DNA of 64,000 bases from Himantopus leucocephalus (lineage: Eukaryota; Chordata; Aves; Charadriiformes; Recurvirostridae), in the NCBI GenBank assembly GCA_003993805.1, contig RSEF01000018.1:2595983-2659982 (forward strand), written 5' to 3'. Each line of letters begins with the position of its first letter. The stretch's first letter is position 1. Shown here in pieces: positions 24,233-36,022 of this stretch. Both the position numbers and the translations under genes were made by a program. The notes below the pieces were generated by a model, which was not told the origin of the DNA, did not search any database, and saw only the letters and a program-made list of their open reading frames with translations.

Positions 24233-27200
24233 ATGCTACAATACATTTTTAAAAACAAAAGGTACAGTTCAAGATTGCAGTTGCTGATTCAGGGAAAGCC
24301 TACTTTTATTGCTTAAACTTCACCCTGTTCTGCTGGAAACCCTCTGGATGCTGGAATGAGTACCGTGACTTTATTGTTCCAGCAAAGAGGAGTAGGAATT
24401 GTTACCTGGGCAGAACAACTTGGCACATAGGACATAACACGTATTCAGAAAACTCATTGGAAGATTTTTTTATTATTATTATTGAATTTCTTTTTATTAG
24501 TAAATTATTTTTGAAAGTGCTTTTTTGAGGTATGCAGGGACTTGTTAAGTCTACTCTTGTGAAAGCTACTGCAGGGCTGCACTTAAAAGATGAACTTTCT
24601 TTTTCTGTTGCCGTTGTTGCCAAGCTCCGTCCCCAGTGCTGGCATGGCCGCCAGCCCAGCCGTGCCGGCGCTGGAAGGAGATGCAGCGTGCGATCCTCGG
24701 TGACAGCAAAGAGTGTTTGTGCAAACCAGCCTCTCTGGCGTGCACTTTGAAATCACCGTATGGATTTCAGTCTTGGAGTGCGCACCAGAGGGGGAGAATC
24801 CCGAGTGGGTGGGTTATCATCCCAAAGCCGCTTGACTTTCAGCATCCTGCACCTCCTGGCACGGCAGCAGCCTGGCTCGGCCGGCCCCGGGCAGCGCTGC
24901 CCGCAGGCAGGGGCGAAACGGGAGCAAGGCGTGCGTCGCTGGATAGTTATCGTTGCTCTTGGTTGGTGTCAACATTTGGTTCAAGTTAACAGCGTTACTG
25001 CATGACACTTGCAGTGTTGGAGTTCGACCACGCCGGCATGTATTGCTTTATTTTTCTATTTTTAATTTATAGAAGTGCTCATCTTCACACATGGTAACAT
25101 TTTTTCATTTTCCAGTAACATAACAGTTTTGACTGTTATATTATACAGGATATTATGTATTACATAGTAGTCTGTACTTTTCATAAGATCCAGCCATTTA
25201 GACAGGTTTTCTGCACCGACTTTGACTATTTTTTTGAATGGTTAATTTGAACGATCTTAGTATGTGTCACTGAGTCTGTTGGGAGGGACAAATTAATAGC
25301 AAAACCTTAAATAATAGGTAACTATGCACAGAATGAAGTGCATGCCTTCAAATTAATGTTAATTGTCAACTTCAGAAGAGAAAGTTCCTTCATCTGTGCT
25401 CTGACTCGTTCATAAAGTTTATTTTCTTTTGTGAGAGGTAGTATTGTAATGCGTAAAAGATGCACCGAAGTATTTATCACGTTGGCTGGTATGGTTTTGC
25501 TTCTGCTGCAATGCTTCCTGCAATAGCACAGCATTTTAGAGGAGTGGTTGGTACCCATTCACATCTCTTTACAACAGCCGTGGTGTAGGATTAAAGACCA
25601 CCTTGTTCATATCCTTATGAAGCTCTTCTCTTGTATCAGTCGAGTTTGTTAAATCTTTGAGTTTTAATTTACAGATATTTAGGAATTCAATCCTTGAATC
25701 ACAGATGAGGAGAGGAAGAATTCTGAATATGGTTTACAGGGGATTTTAAATTGGGGGTGTGTGTTTGCATGTGTAAATACGTGTGTGTATCATTACAAGG
25801 ACATACATGTGCCACGTGAGAGCGGTTTTCCAGTCGAGGGCTCTGGGTGAACACGTCCACCCTCCCCACTGCAGGTCCGGGACACTGCCGGCAGTTCATC
25901 CTTCTCAGTGGTTGTCTGGATTGGGAAGATAAATCCCATTTCAGCTGAGAGGACTTTACAGCTCTGCGGGCAGAGTAAGTCGTGTTTGGAAGAGCGCTGG
26001 TGGCCAGGAGCTGAGGTCCATCAGCACGTGGACCCATCCCCATGGCGGGGGGATGCCTGCTGCCGTAGGTTTGGAGCCCATCCTGACTTCTCGCGTGTTG
26101 TGACAACATGAACTCTACCCAGCTACAAAGCAAGAATATTAAATAGCTTTATTTCAAACTTTTCAAAACAACCTTGAAGTTTCCTGAGCGTGGTTCAGTG
26201 GTGAAATCCAGAATGGCCAAGGACAGTTTTAAAACAAATCCTGTAGAAAACTTTGCATTTTTAAGTAGCTAATACTGTGTTTTTGCTTCTTCTCTTTCTT
26301 TTCACTTGCTCTCACACCTTGGCTTGACGTTTTTGGGTTGTGGGCAGTGAAACCCTTTTGTCTACTGTGGCGTAATTTCTAGTGAGAAAATCAATCTGTT
26401 TACGGGAAAACTCTGCAGAGAGGGCGTGTGAAGAATGCTGAAGTTAATATTTATTTAGTTCACATTTTAATAATTACTATAAGAATGAATTCGCTTCAAA
26501 TTTTAAAGGACTTCAGAAACTAAGTTCACACGTTCTTGTCAAGGTGGCAATTACCTAATTTGTGTTGCTCATCATAGGGTGGTTTTTTTTTCCTCTTGGT
26601 GATTCCCCACCCCCACCCCCCTCATTTGGGAAGCATTATTTATTAATGATGAAATTTAATTTGAGCTGATAAATGTTCCTAAGAATTAACTTTAAAAATG
26701 TGTGAATATAAGTTACTTCTTTAAAGAGGATGACAGTGTTACACTTTAGTTAATGTAGAAGATGCATCCTATAACTTAGAATGCTGTATGAAGGCTGCAG
26801 GTTTTAATATCTTTAAAATAAACAGAAATCACATTTAATCGACCTCAGTTATATTCCATATAAACGTATATTTGGAGAACGGACTTTGTTCTTCTGTGGC
26901 CATTGGCTGGGAGGTGTAGCCTTCTCTGCAATCTCATGCTAAAGGCTTATAAGAATTTGGGTTTTAACATAAGGTGTCCTTCCGCTTTGAACAGTCCTCC
27001 CATTGCACACAGCCGCAGGTCTTGGTTTTCCCTGGATCAAGCAGGCGGGTTGAGATCAGTTAAACGGAACTGCTTCTGAGCTCAGCTTTTAGCTTCCTGG
27101 CTTAAAGTTGGATGTCCGTCCTCGATACCTCCACCAGTCTTTTTAATACTCAGCCTGTGGTCCGTTGAAAATTGGGGATGAAAACCCTGATGGGCATCAG

Positions 27201-27971
27201 GTGGCTTGGAGAGCATCTCCTTCGTCCTGCCCCATCCCGGAGGCATTGCGCTTGTGCAGGAAAGCGGGAGCTGGAGTTTTCTGAGAGGGGAATGGTGTCC
27301 AAGAAGTGTTTCAGGGCTCTCCAGCAATGGAGATGAAAAGCCAATTCAGTTTCAGAGCGCAGCGGGGCTCTGCGGGGAGCCTGGTGTTGCTTTGTGTGTG
27401 CCACAGATGTTTCCACCTCCAGAAAAGGGATGCTGCTGCACCTGGGAGGAGATGGGGCCGGTTTTGTGGAACGCGTTAGTGCTGTACGTAGGGGTGGGTT
27501 TAAAAAAACCGACAAACTTAATGCTCTGGAAAGCAGCACTGAAAATAATAGCCTGCAACTTAAGCAGTGGAAAGTATGTTCTCGGTGACAGTCCGGTGGC
27601 TGGAAGAGTCATTTTGCATTCCTGGGGTGTAAATTGTGTTGCGCTGATCTGCTCTGATCTGCAAAAGGGAAGAGAAGAGGGCATTTTTTATCATTTAAGA
27701 GGAAAAGGGGTGTCCAAAATCCAGAGAAATGTGTTCACCAGCGACGAGCATCTGATCATTTGAAAGTTTAACCCTATAACTGCTACCTGGATAAAACAGA
27801 GAAAAATTTGAGTCGCAGATCTACAGTGGCAGCCCCCTGGTTTGTCAGCCAAAACATATTCTTCACGGCTAGAGTAACGCACATCCATGCTTGAGCCTCC
27901 ACGCAATTTTGGGTACAGATATTTTAATCACAGCTAATCCGCTATTGTGCTTCAATTACTCTCCTTGGAAG
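24233..27971. other. intron segment with GC-richer patches
   Basis: Two GC-richer patches (about 24640-24930 and 27200-27480) give long overlapping open frames on both strands. The longest open frame of the window, 27206-27763 (+, 185 codons), lies here but has no recognisable domain. A C-run tract (C4-A-C5-A-C6) is at about 26605-26621, and a weak GT-rich patch at 25757-25790. No gene is supported. Confidence 0.5.
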
Positions 27972-28002
27972 CCCCCGTTACTGGTCTGGAGTAACAAGGG
28001 GG
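27972..28002. repeat. hairpin with inverted CCCC..GTTACT arms and repeated AGTAAC
   Basis: CCCCCGTTACT (27972-27982) pairs with AGTAACAAGGGGG (27990-28002) across a 7-base spacer, with one bulged/mismatched position. GGAGTAAC recurs downstream at about 28021-28028, beside TAAT/ATTA-type motifs. The stretch 27920-28160 is evenly balanced in composition and rich in AT-core motifs, which would fit a conserved noncoding element, but conservation cannot be judged from one sequence. Confidence 0.5.
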
Positions 28003-28028
28003 TTTTATTATCTCCATTCCCGGAGTAA

Positions 28029-31000
28029 CACATCGATGACATTAAATGGAGGCATTTGAGTAATTCAGCTATTCAACAATATTTTTTAATCACTGAAATC
28101 TCAGTTTTTGCAATCAATCCTCTTCTCCTTGCTTTCTGTTGGATTGATGTAGCTGTTACTTGGGGGACTGGAGTCTCAGGAGTTATCTTTTGAGTGGACA
28201 AGTGATTGATTTTAGGCATTAGACATTCGCTGAGACGTTATAAACATTAGCCTTTTCTTACTTCTGCTTTGAAGTGACCTAAAGCCTTTTCCAAACAAGT
28301 TAGTTGCCTCAAAGAATTACCAAAAACATCTTTATACTTTCTTTGACATAATATTTTTAAAGAGAGACGGCCGGGCCGTTTGCTCGATGGAGTAACCTTT
28401 CCTCCTCACCATATGCGCACAACTCATTATACTCGTAGGAGAACTACATGTGCATCGAGGAGAAAAATAGGTCCCATGTGTCAGAGCTGTCAGGAATTTT
28501 TTCTTCCACTACATTGCTTTGCTTTCTTTCTACCTACAGGAACTTTGCAGTTTTTGCACCTTGTTATCCGCTGCCTGTCAAATGTCACATTTTCGAATTC
28601 CTTATTCTCAGAGCTGCAGTGATGCTGCGAAGGTTTCGGCAAGATTTCTCAGCGGTGTTGTGTGTTGCTCCAAAAAAAAAACCCCTGCGCCGCAACGCAG
28701 AATTTCAGTCTTAGTAGTAGGGAGAGGAGAAGTCAGTCACATAAGCAAATACGATGTTATTTTTCTTATTTGGTCTCTTGGTTGCTGAAATTATACACCT
28801 TTCTGGTGTCCGCCTGGCGTCTAATGTGCACAGGAGAGCTCTCCCCTCTCCCCTTTGTTTAAAAATGTGACACACAAAAATCTAAGCTATAAATAAAAAT
28901 CATCTCTCCTAGAATGTTTTAAAAGCTATTTAAAACACTAATATAAATAAAAACCAAGCTGGTGTTTATTCAGCATCTTTGCCCTCATAAGAACATTAGG
29001 GGTCTTTTCAGATAGTAATGTATTTATGTAGGCAAGCTAGAGAGAACTTGCAAAAAAATATTTGGCTTACTCAGGATCTAGATTCAGTAGGAAAAATGAA
29101 GCTTGACAGAGGAGCAGAAATATGTCCCTGTGAGTGGAAGTTCAGTAAGTGCATTTTGTAACGCACGATGTTTTACATATTTTTTTAAAATACATGTGGA
29201 TTAGTTTAAGGCAAAGCTTTCCCTCTATTGTCAGTTTTCTCCATTTTGCTTAAAACTTTTATTAATCTGACACAACTTTTCCTATTTTTCCCTCTCTTGC
29301 TTTCTTTTCTTTCTTTGCTTTCTCTTGCTTTTCTTTGGGAAAGATAGAATAGGGTTGGTTAAAAAGAATGCATAGTAGTTATAATTGTTGGTGTTGGTCT
29401 AGTTAGTGCAGTAACTTTGGTTGGTAGTACTCTTCCCACGCTGGTGACCTTGTCAGGCAAAAATGCAGTGGTTACTTTTTGAGTTTCTTTGTCCATTTTT
29501 GCTCATTTGACTTCAGATTTTGGGGAACCAGGCGGTGGACGTGTAAGATCCTTCTTTTTTTCAGCCGTAGCTGCGATTGCCTATGGAGAGGCGAAACCAC
29601 CATATTTTCAGTTGAATCCACTACGTGACTGGTAGAAGAATTGATCTCAATTGGGATGGGAGATACTAGAGAAAAAATCAGTCCTTAATAATCCAGTGTT
29701 TGGACTCTAGATATTTGGGGATGGGGCATAAGCTATTGTTTGTTAAATGCCTGCTGTGTTTTGAGCACTGCATTAGTATGACTTAATCCTGTTTTTTATG
29801 TCTGTTTTAATAATGAGCTTTAATGTTTAACTACTTAGCTTCAAAATCCTTTCCAAAATGAGGCTGTAATTTTATTGGGGAGGGCGGTGGAGGTCCTGTC
29901 CTGCCTTCAGCTGGTGAAATCATGGTGGCAGAACCTAGACCTGCACATCTTTATTAATAAATTGGTGCTAGATGAACAGAATAAACTAATTTCTGAATTT
30001 CTGTGAGTAATGGATGGCAGCGCAGCTTTGCACAGTGTAAACGCTCAGTATTCCTGGAGGAGGGGAAGCTCCTTCGGTGGTGAGCAGGGTGAGTAGCAGA
30101 ATACTAGATGGCGAGATGGCTGAAGGAAATCAAGCTAACAGAAAAATCAATAAAATTTCTGGCCCTTCATCATTGCCTGCAAAGGTGAGAGGTCACCCCC
30201 TCGGTAATAGTGCTAATTGATACAGAGAGAGGCTGCATTAACATTTTGCAAGTAAGCTGTATTTAAAGTGAAGTAAATCTAACAGGAGATTTTATGGAAA
30301 CGCAGCAGTTTCATACATATAAAAGTCTTTTTTTTTTTTTTGATACATAGTGTTTAAGACTGTGTCTTTTAAATGCTGAGTACTTACTTGTCAGCCAGCT
30401 AACTGCTGAGGGTAATCCTGCTGCCCACAGAAAACAGCTCTACGAGCTCCTACGTGAGTGCTCGCAGGATCGAGCCTCCATGTATTTAATGTCTTTAAGC
30501 CACTGTTAGAATCTGTCCGGTTTTGGTGTGTTTTATCTAGAAGCGAAACACGTCTGTTACGCTGACACACACACGCTCTTACATATGAGATTTCCTTTAG
30601 CAAATGCTTATTGGGGAAAAAAACCCATCCTAATAAATGTCAGCTTGGCTGTGGCGTACAGAAGGTGTGCACTGGGATAAGGACAGCAGTCTATCGTTTG
30701 CATCACTGTCTGCTTTAATTAATTCGATGGCCACGAATGAGCACAGCGGCGAGCAGGCCGATGGGTGCAGAGCACGGCTGCAGGACCAGTTGTACCGATG
30801 AGGTGGAGCTAATGGGGCATTGTGGTTTTTACATCTTGTTAACACAGCGACCGTTTTTTCCAAGTGAGGTTTTACTATCCGTAGTTTATTCTGACATTTT
30901 ATGAACCCCTAGAAAGCCCAACGTTATTTTCTCAGGTTTGATACCCAAAACTTGCGTAAGAAACTGGACAGTGAAAAAAATGGTTTAAGATACCTTCCCA

Positions 31001-32819
31001 GTCTGGCTAGTATTAAATTATTTCAATTAGTTTTCACTAACAGAAAACTTTAAAATTATAGTTTCTGTAGCTTAGAGCAAAAAAGCCAGTGGTGTAATTT
31101 CAGCAACGCTTTTCCCTTCATCTGTTTTTCTACTTCTCTCTTTTCTCTCGAGGCATGGCTTAAGAAATTCCAGGAAGAAAGCGTGGATGTGAGGGTGTGC
31201 AAACATGTTTGCCTACGTCAGGGATATTTTTAAAATTTATAATTCGGACTTGCGTTAACAAATCTCAAAAAATCTATGCAATTGAACCCAGAAAAATTAT
31301 CAGATTACAAACAAAATTATTTTAGTGGGGGGAGAATTACCACAGCTGTATCTTCTCCGCAGTGATTAAAAACTGGGAGCAAAGTTTAGTTTTAAGACTT
31401 GGGTCCTTACGATGTACAAAGCCTCTTGAGATCAAGGCTAGAATTTTTGTTGCCCGCAGTTTAATCATCCGTCATGTGGCTTTAGATGAGTTAAATCAAT
31501 ATCCAAAATCCTATATTGCAGTGTAATTTAATTAGAATAGTAAATAATTGGTCTAAATTATAATTCACTATCAGTGCATTAAAGTATATGCGTGTATGAA
31601 AATTTTCTTTAACTAAACCAAAGCCTTTCTGTTCAGAAAGAGCTCTGGGAATTCAATTAGCTCACGGGATAATTTTGTTCTGTGTCTTCTCTGTCAGCAA
31701 CTTGCAGCGTTTCTCAAAAATATGTGCAAATCTACTGTTCCCGTTAACATCTGCCACTTAACGTTTCACATGTTCTGCTATGTTATAAATAATTTATTAT
31801 ATCTGTATATTTTTATTTCACTGGAACGATTAGAGGCAGGGGGTTACGCCGGGAAGGTGCTATGGGGAGCAGAAGTGAAGGGGGTTTGTTTTCTGGGTTT
31901 TGTAATAGTGGTGTAGGGCATAAATCCCACTCTAAAAGGTGTCCGTAGTGATCTTTTCATTTCCTTGTGAAGCGATATTTTAATTGACTCCTGTTAGCTT
32001 TGAATTCTTTTATAAAAGATCACATATTACTGATGTCTTTTTGTTCCACATCATTCCGTTGGCAGTCTGTAGCTGTTTCCCAGTTGGCTGAAAGAAAGAG
32101 CTGCTTAATGTTGAAGCTGGTGTGGTTTTCAGATATTATTTATTGCAATGATCAGGTTTTTTTTCTTTGAGGTGTTCCATGTTTAACCTAATTGCTTTTT
32201 AGTTTAAGGTTTAAAATTATTACAGTTCCTACAACTGAAAAATTTCATTCATCCTTTTCCCTGGTCTCATAAAGCTATTTAAGAAACCACAAAGAGCTGG
32301 CCAAGAACTCCCAAATGATACAATTCATTGCAAGATTAGAGAATTTATCCAAATCTACATGTTGATTTTTAATACTACTAAATTAGATCCACCTTTTTGT
32401 ATTTACAAAGAGAAATCTCCTTACCCGCCAAAGCCATTGCTGTAAATCACTTTCCGTCCGTCTGGCCAACACCTGATTGCACATGCTATCACCAGGAAGG
32501 TTTCAGCACTGTTCTTTATTATTTAATGATTGAAATACTCTTTTCTTTTTTTTTTTTTTTAACCTGCTCCCAAGGGCCAAAAGATTTATAATCCTTTGGG
32601 GGCCGGTGGAGCTGCAATATTTCCTTTCACAGTCGCTCCTACTCCAGTTGCGAATGGTACTTGCAGGGTAGCTAATATTATTTCCTCCTCCTACACTTTC
32701 CTTTTCCTGAAGCCATCAGATAACCGTTTGTTTGTTCTTATGTGCTCTTGCAACGCACTCTGCAACTACTCTTTCTCGACTGGCCAGATTCGCTTTCAGT
32801 TTTCACATGCTTCTTGTTT
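28029..32819. other. intron segment, nothing coding
   Basis: AT-rich intron. A long pyrimidine tract of TTTC/CTTT-like units lies at 29281-29337, and a T13-type run at about 30328-30341. Short open frames have no domains. Confidence 0.5.
29281..29337. repeat. degenerate TTTCT/CTTT pyrimidine tract
   Basis: About 57 bases almost free of A, made of irregular TTTC, CTTT and TCTTG units. This is low-complexity sequence in which length polymorphism is likely. Confidence 0.7.
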
Positions 32820-32848
32820 GGGGGGAATGCCGGGGGGGGTGGGGTGGG
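32820..32848 (+). other. G-quadruplex-capable motif
   Basis: G6-(6)-G8-T-G4-T-G3 on the sense strand of COX10 satisfies the four-run rule with loops of 6, 1 and 1. It is isolated within an AT-rich setting. Confidence 0.65.
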
Positions 32849-35516
32849 ATTTGGTTTAGAGATCGTGCTCCTACTTTATCCTAAAATCTTTGTTTCCTGT
32901 GCCATGCTCTTTTGCAAAGGGCGTGTAGGAGAAAGCTGGCTGCAGTATCCTTAAAAAACTTCATGGAATTAAAAAAAACCAAAAAACAGAGGTAGCAAAT
33001 TGTCCTTATAGATGAGACTTATTTTTTGTTTTAGTTTATCATACGTAATATTGGAAATTTATGAGGCTTTCTTCACTGCAGTTGAAAATTGGGAATCTGA
33101 TGAGCGCAATAATAGTTGTATTTTATTATTGTCTTTAGTGATATACCTGGAGAGCTTTGCATTAAGTAATCTTCAGCATTTGAATCAAATAATAGTGCTT
33201 TTCTCTCTGTATAGTTTTTGCAGATAATATGCTAGAAATATTTACAGCAGTGGAATCCCTTACATTACTTAGCTTCTGGACACAATCATCAAATATTTTA
33301 GCAATCCTCTGAAGATTTATGTTGCTTAAGATCATGTGCTCTGTGCATTTTATAAAGTCTTTCAAAATGAGAAAGAGGAAAAAAAGAAAATGGAAAAACT
33401 ATGAAGAAAACTAATATAAACTTTGATGTTCAACTTCAAGATTACCTCTGGGAATGAAGTGTCGTCTCTTGAAAAACCTCGTGAGATCAATAAAATTATG
33501 CAGACTGGAACGTCTCAGGTGAAGCATTTTAGGAAAATAAGTGCAAAAGAAATCTTTGTTCGGCTGAACAATTGCTGAGACTTTCCTTAAGATATCTTTA
33601 AATATAATATAAATGGGTGAACACAAATATACATTATCCTTAAACTGAGATCACTTTGCATGCCCACGAGTGCACGTCAGACTGTGTAGTACTTCATTTC
33701 GGAAAGTAGGAAATCTTTTGTCTGTAATAAGGAAAAAAAAATTCAACATCATATTACATGTTTTCATAAAGGAATGAGCTTTCACAAAAAGTAATTGTGA
33801 ATTCAGTCGGGTTTTCCCCTTCTACATCATTAAGAAACATTGTTATTAGAATCCAGGATCTCATATACTTGTCTCATACTGTTTCACTATTCTTTTCAGT
33901 TAAATTTTCAAACTTGTGAGCGGTAGTGCCGCGTAATCCTCATTTATTTTTATTATTTTAACACTCTGAAAATCTGTTCTATTCTCCTGCTGTTCCACGA
34001 GCAACTCTCCTTCCTTCCATGTTGTGATACTGATCCAACCAAAACCTCGCTCTTGCAGCCTTTTTTTAATTGGTTTGGATTTGAAAAACTGGAGTCCTGA
34101 ATACTACTCTTGGTAATTGGATGACATAAAAAGCGTAACTTATTAAAGAATTCCCTTCCTTATTTTGTTACGCTAATTTATAGAATTTAATGTGTTTTTT
34201 CCTGTGGATTTTTTTCCCCCACTTATAAATTTAAGCGTTAGTATGTGGTACGGACTCAATTTCCTCATAGCTTTTATGGATTTAATTACATTTGGGGCCT
34301 TAATTTGGTTTAAAAAATCCTGGTTTCCACACTTGTGGAAACTGAAGAAAATCAATTTTTCGCAGTTTCTGCTCCTTGTCCAAACTACCGTGGTGTGCAA
34401 CTAGACTTTCCAAAATCCTACTGAACCTTTACCCTGTTGCTTTCTACTGTCTCCATCATACCAGAGTTTATAACCAGATACACAACAGTATAGCACCAGG
34501 CTACGAGATACGCGTGTGCGAAAGCAGCTTTGCCATTACGAGGAGAACTTGAAGTATTGTTTCAAGCAAATATCTGGAATCTTGGATACGGAAACTGCTG
34601 CCTGAATTTTTGAGATCTTAATTCGCTTTCATTTGGGAACGGCAGGGAAAGGGCGGCTGCGGCTCGCTTGGAGCTCTTGTGTAGCGCAGTGTAAATGCAA
34701 GCTCCCCCCTTGAAAAGCTGAATTCAAGTTTGTTTGGGTTTGTTGTTTGTTGGTTTGGGTTTTTTTTTAATTTCCTTTCCAATCCACTGTGAGTACTAGA
34801 AAAGCTTTATATTGCTGTACTGACGTTGCTAAGATCCTGAACGAGCGGTGGAGTCTGTAGCACGGGTATATCAGGCCAGTGTTTATGAAAACTTCTAGAT
34901 TTTTAAAGTTGGTTTTGGGTATTGGTTTTCCAGCAGTAAACTGTTTTCGGCTGCTGGTAATTCTGTTGGTTGGTTTAGAGAGTTTTTGTATTTTAATTCT
35001 TACACGGTATTCAATAAAAAGCCGATATGCCTTATTTTCCAGCAGGGAAAAGCTCGGCCTTTGGTCCGGGGCCCTGACCCGTGCGGGTGGCAGCAGGGCT
35101 GGCTCATCCCCCAGCGTTGGGCAGGTACTGCTGTGAACGCCACAGCCTTCCCCTGCCCTCCCCTGCTGTTTCTGCAGCGTTCAGGAAGGTGGCAACACGC
35201 AGACGACTCTTTCGAATCACAGAAGCTGTTCTGATACCACGTCGCAGAATTTCACAGGGATTTTTTTTCTTTTTTTCCCCCCCTCCCCCCTTATTTTTTT
35301 GAGCAGCAGGCAGCAAGTGGTACACAGGCCAACTGGGATACTGGGAAAATACTCAGCATCCTATCCATTATGCATGGCAAGTGTCCTTCATGCTGTGGGA
35401 CACATCAGCAATTTCAGACCTTTCAGCAGCTCCTCCTGTGGTCCCACTCCTGCCCGTCTATCATGCGGGCTGCCAAGGTTGCCCCATCTCTCTTTCATTT
35501 GATATGGGCTGAGAAT
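32849..35516. other. intron segment, nothing coding
   Basis: AT-rich, with a TTTG-rich low-complexity patch at 34729-34768 (GTTTG, GTTGTTTG units followed by T9) and a mixed T/C run at 35261-35299. No domain is visible in the short frames. Confidence 0.5.
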
Positions 35517-35580
35517 GACAGGCAGGGGAGCGAGGGCCATGGCAGCCGCCGGCGGAGCGGCGGGCGGGCGGTTGGGACTC
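35517..35580. other. short GC-rich CpG patch
   Basis: A 64-base patch with roughly ten CpGs (GCCGCCGGCGGAGCGGCGGG core) stands out from AT-rich surroundings. It is too short to count as a CpG island by usual length criteria. Open frames around it are composition artefacts. Confidence 0.45.
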
Positions 35581-35975
35581 TGAGTACAGCTGCTGAAAGC
35601 TGTCAGGATCTTGCCAGGTCATCCCCTAAATGAAGATCTTCCATCATGGTCTTTCTCCATGGCTGGAGACTTCCAAATCCACCACGTGCTTTTCCAGAAG
35701 CCCCGAACAGAAGTCACTGTTCGTAGGGATGAAAAGCATGGCAGAGATTTTCCCTTCTGTGCCTTCGGCATTCAAAGGCATCTCTGTTTCGCCTCCTCCC
35801 CTCGCGCCCTGCTGTTGTTCAAAGCAGCCTTCTTGTGTCCCTTTACATCGTGCTCTCACATTTTGCTTTTTTTGTTATTGCATGCCATCCCTTATCTTCT
35901 GGGAAGTTTCTCTGGTCCCGTTGGCCAGCCACGTTCCCTCTCTGTTCCCTCGTCTCCCCCCCAACCACCGCACAG

Positions 35976-36022
35976 CCCTTTCTCGCACTGCGCCTTTCTC
36001 GCACACCCCTTTCTCGCACTGC
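35976..36022. repeat. three-copy minisatellite, 15-16 bp unit
   Basis: The unit CCCTTTCTCGCACTGC is complete at 35976-35991 and 36007-36022; a degenerate middle copy (CCTTTCTCGCACAC) fills 35993-36006. The two outer copies are identical, so the array is recent or kept similar. Confidence 0.85.

Noticed and set aside
27206..27763. Longest open frame of the window, 185 codons on the plus strand
   Set aside because: It lies in a GC-richer patch, overlaps open frames in other phases and on the minus strand (27082-27684), has no recognisable domain and no coding-like exon borders. Chance is the simpler explanation; a protein search or Ribo-seq would decide.
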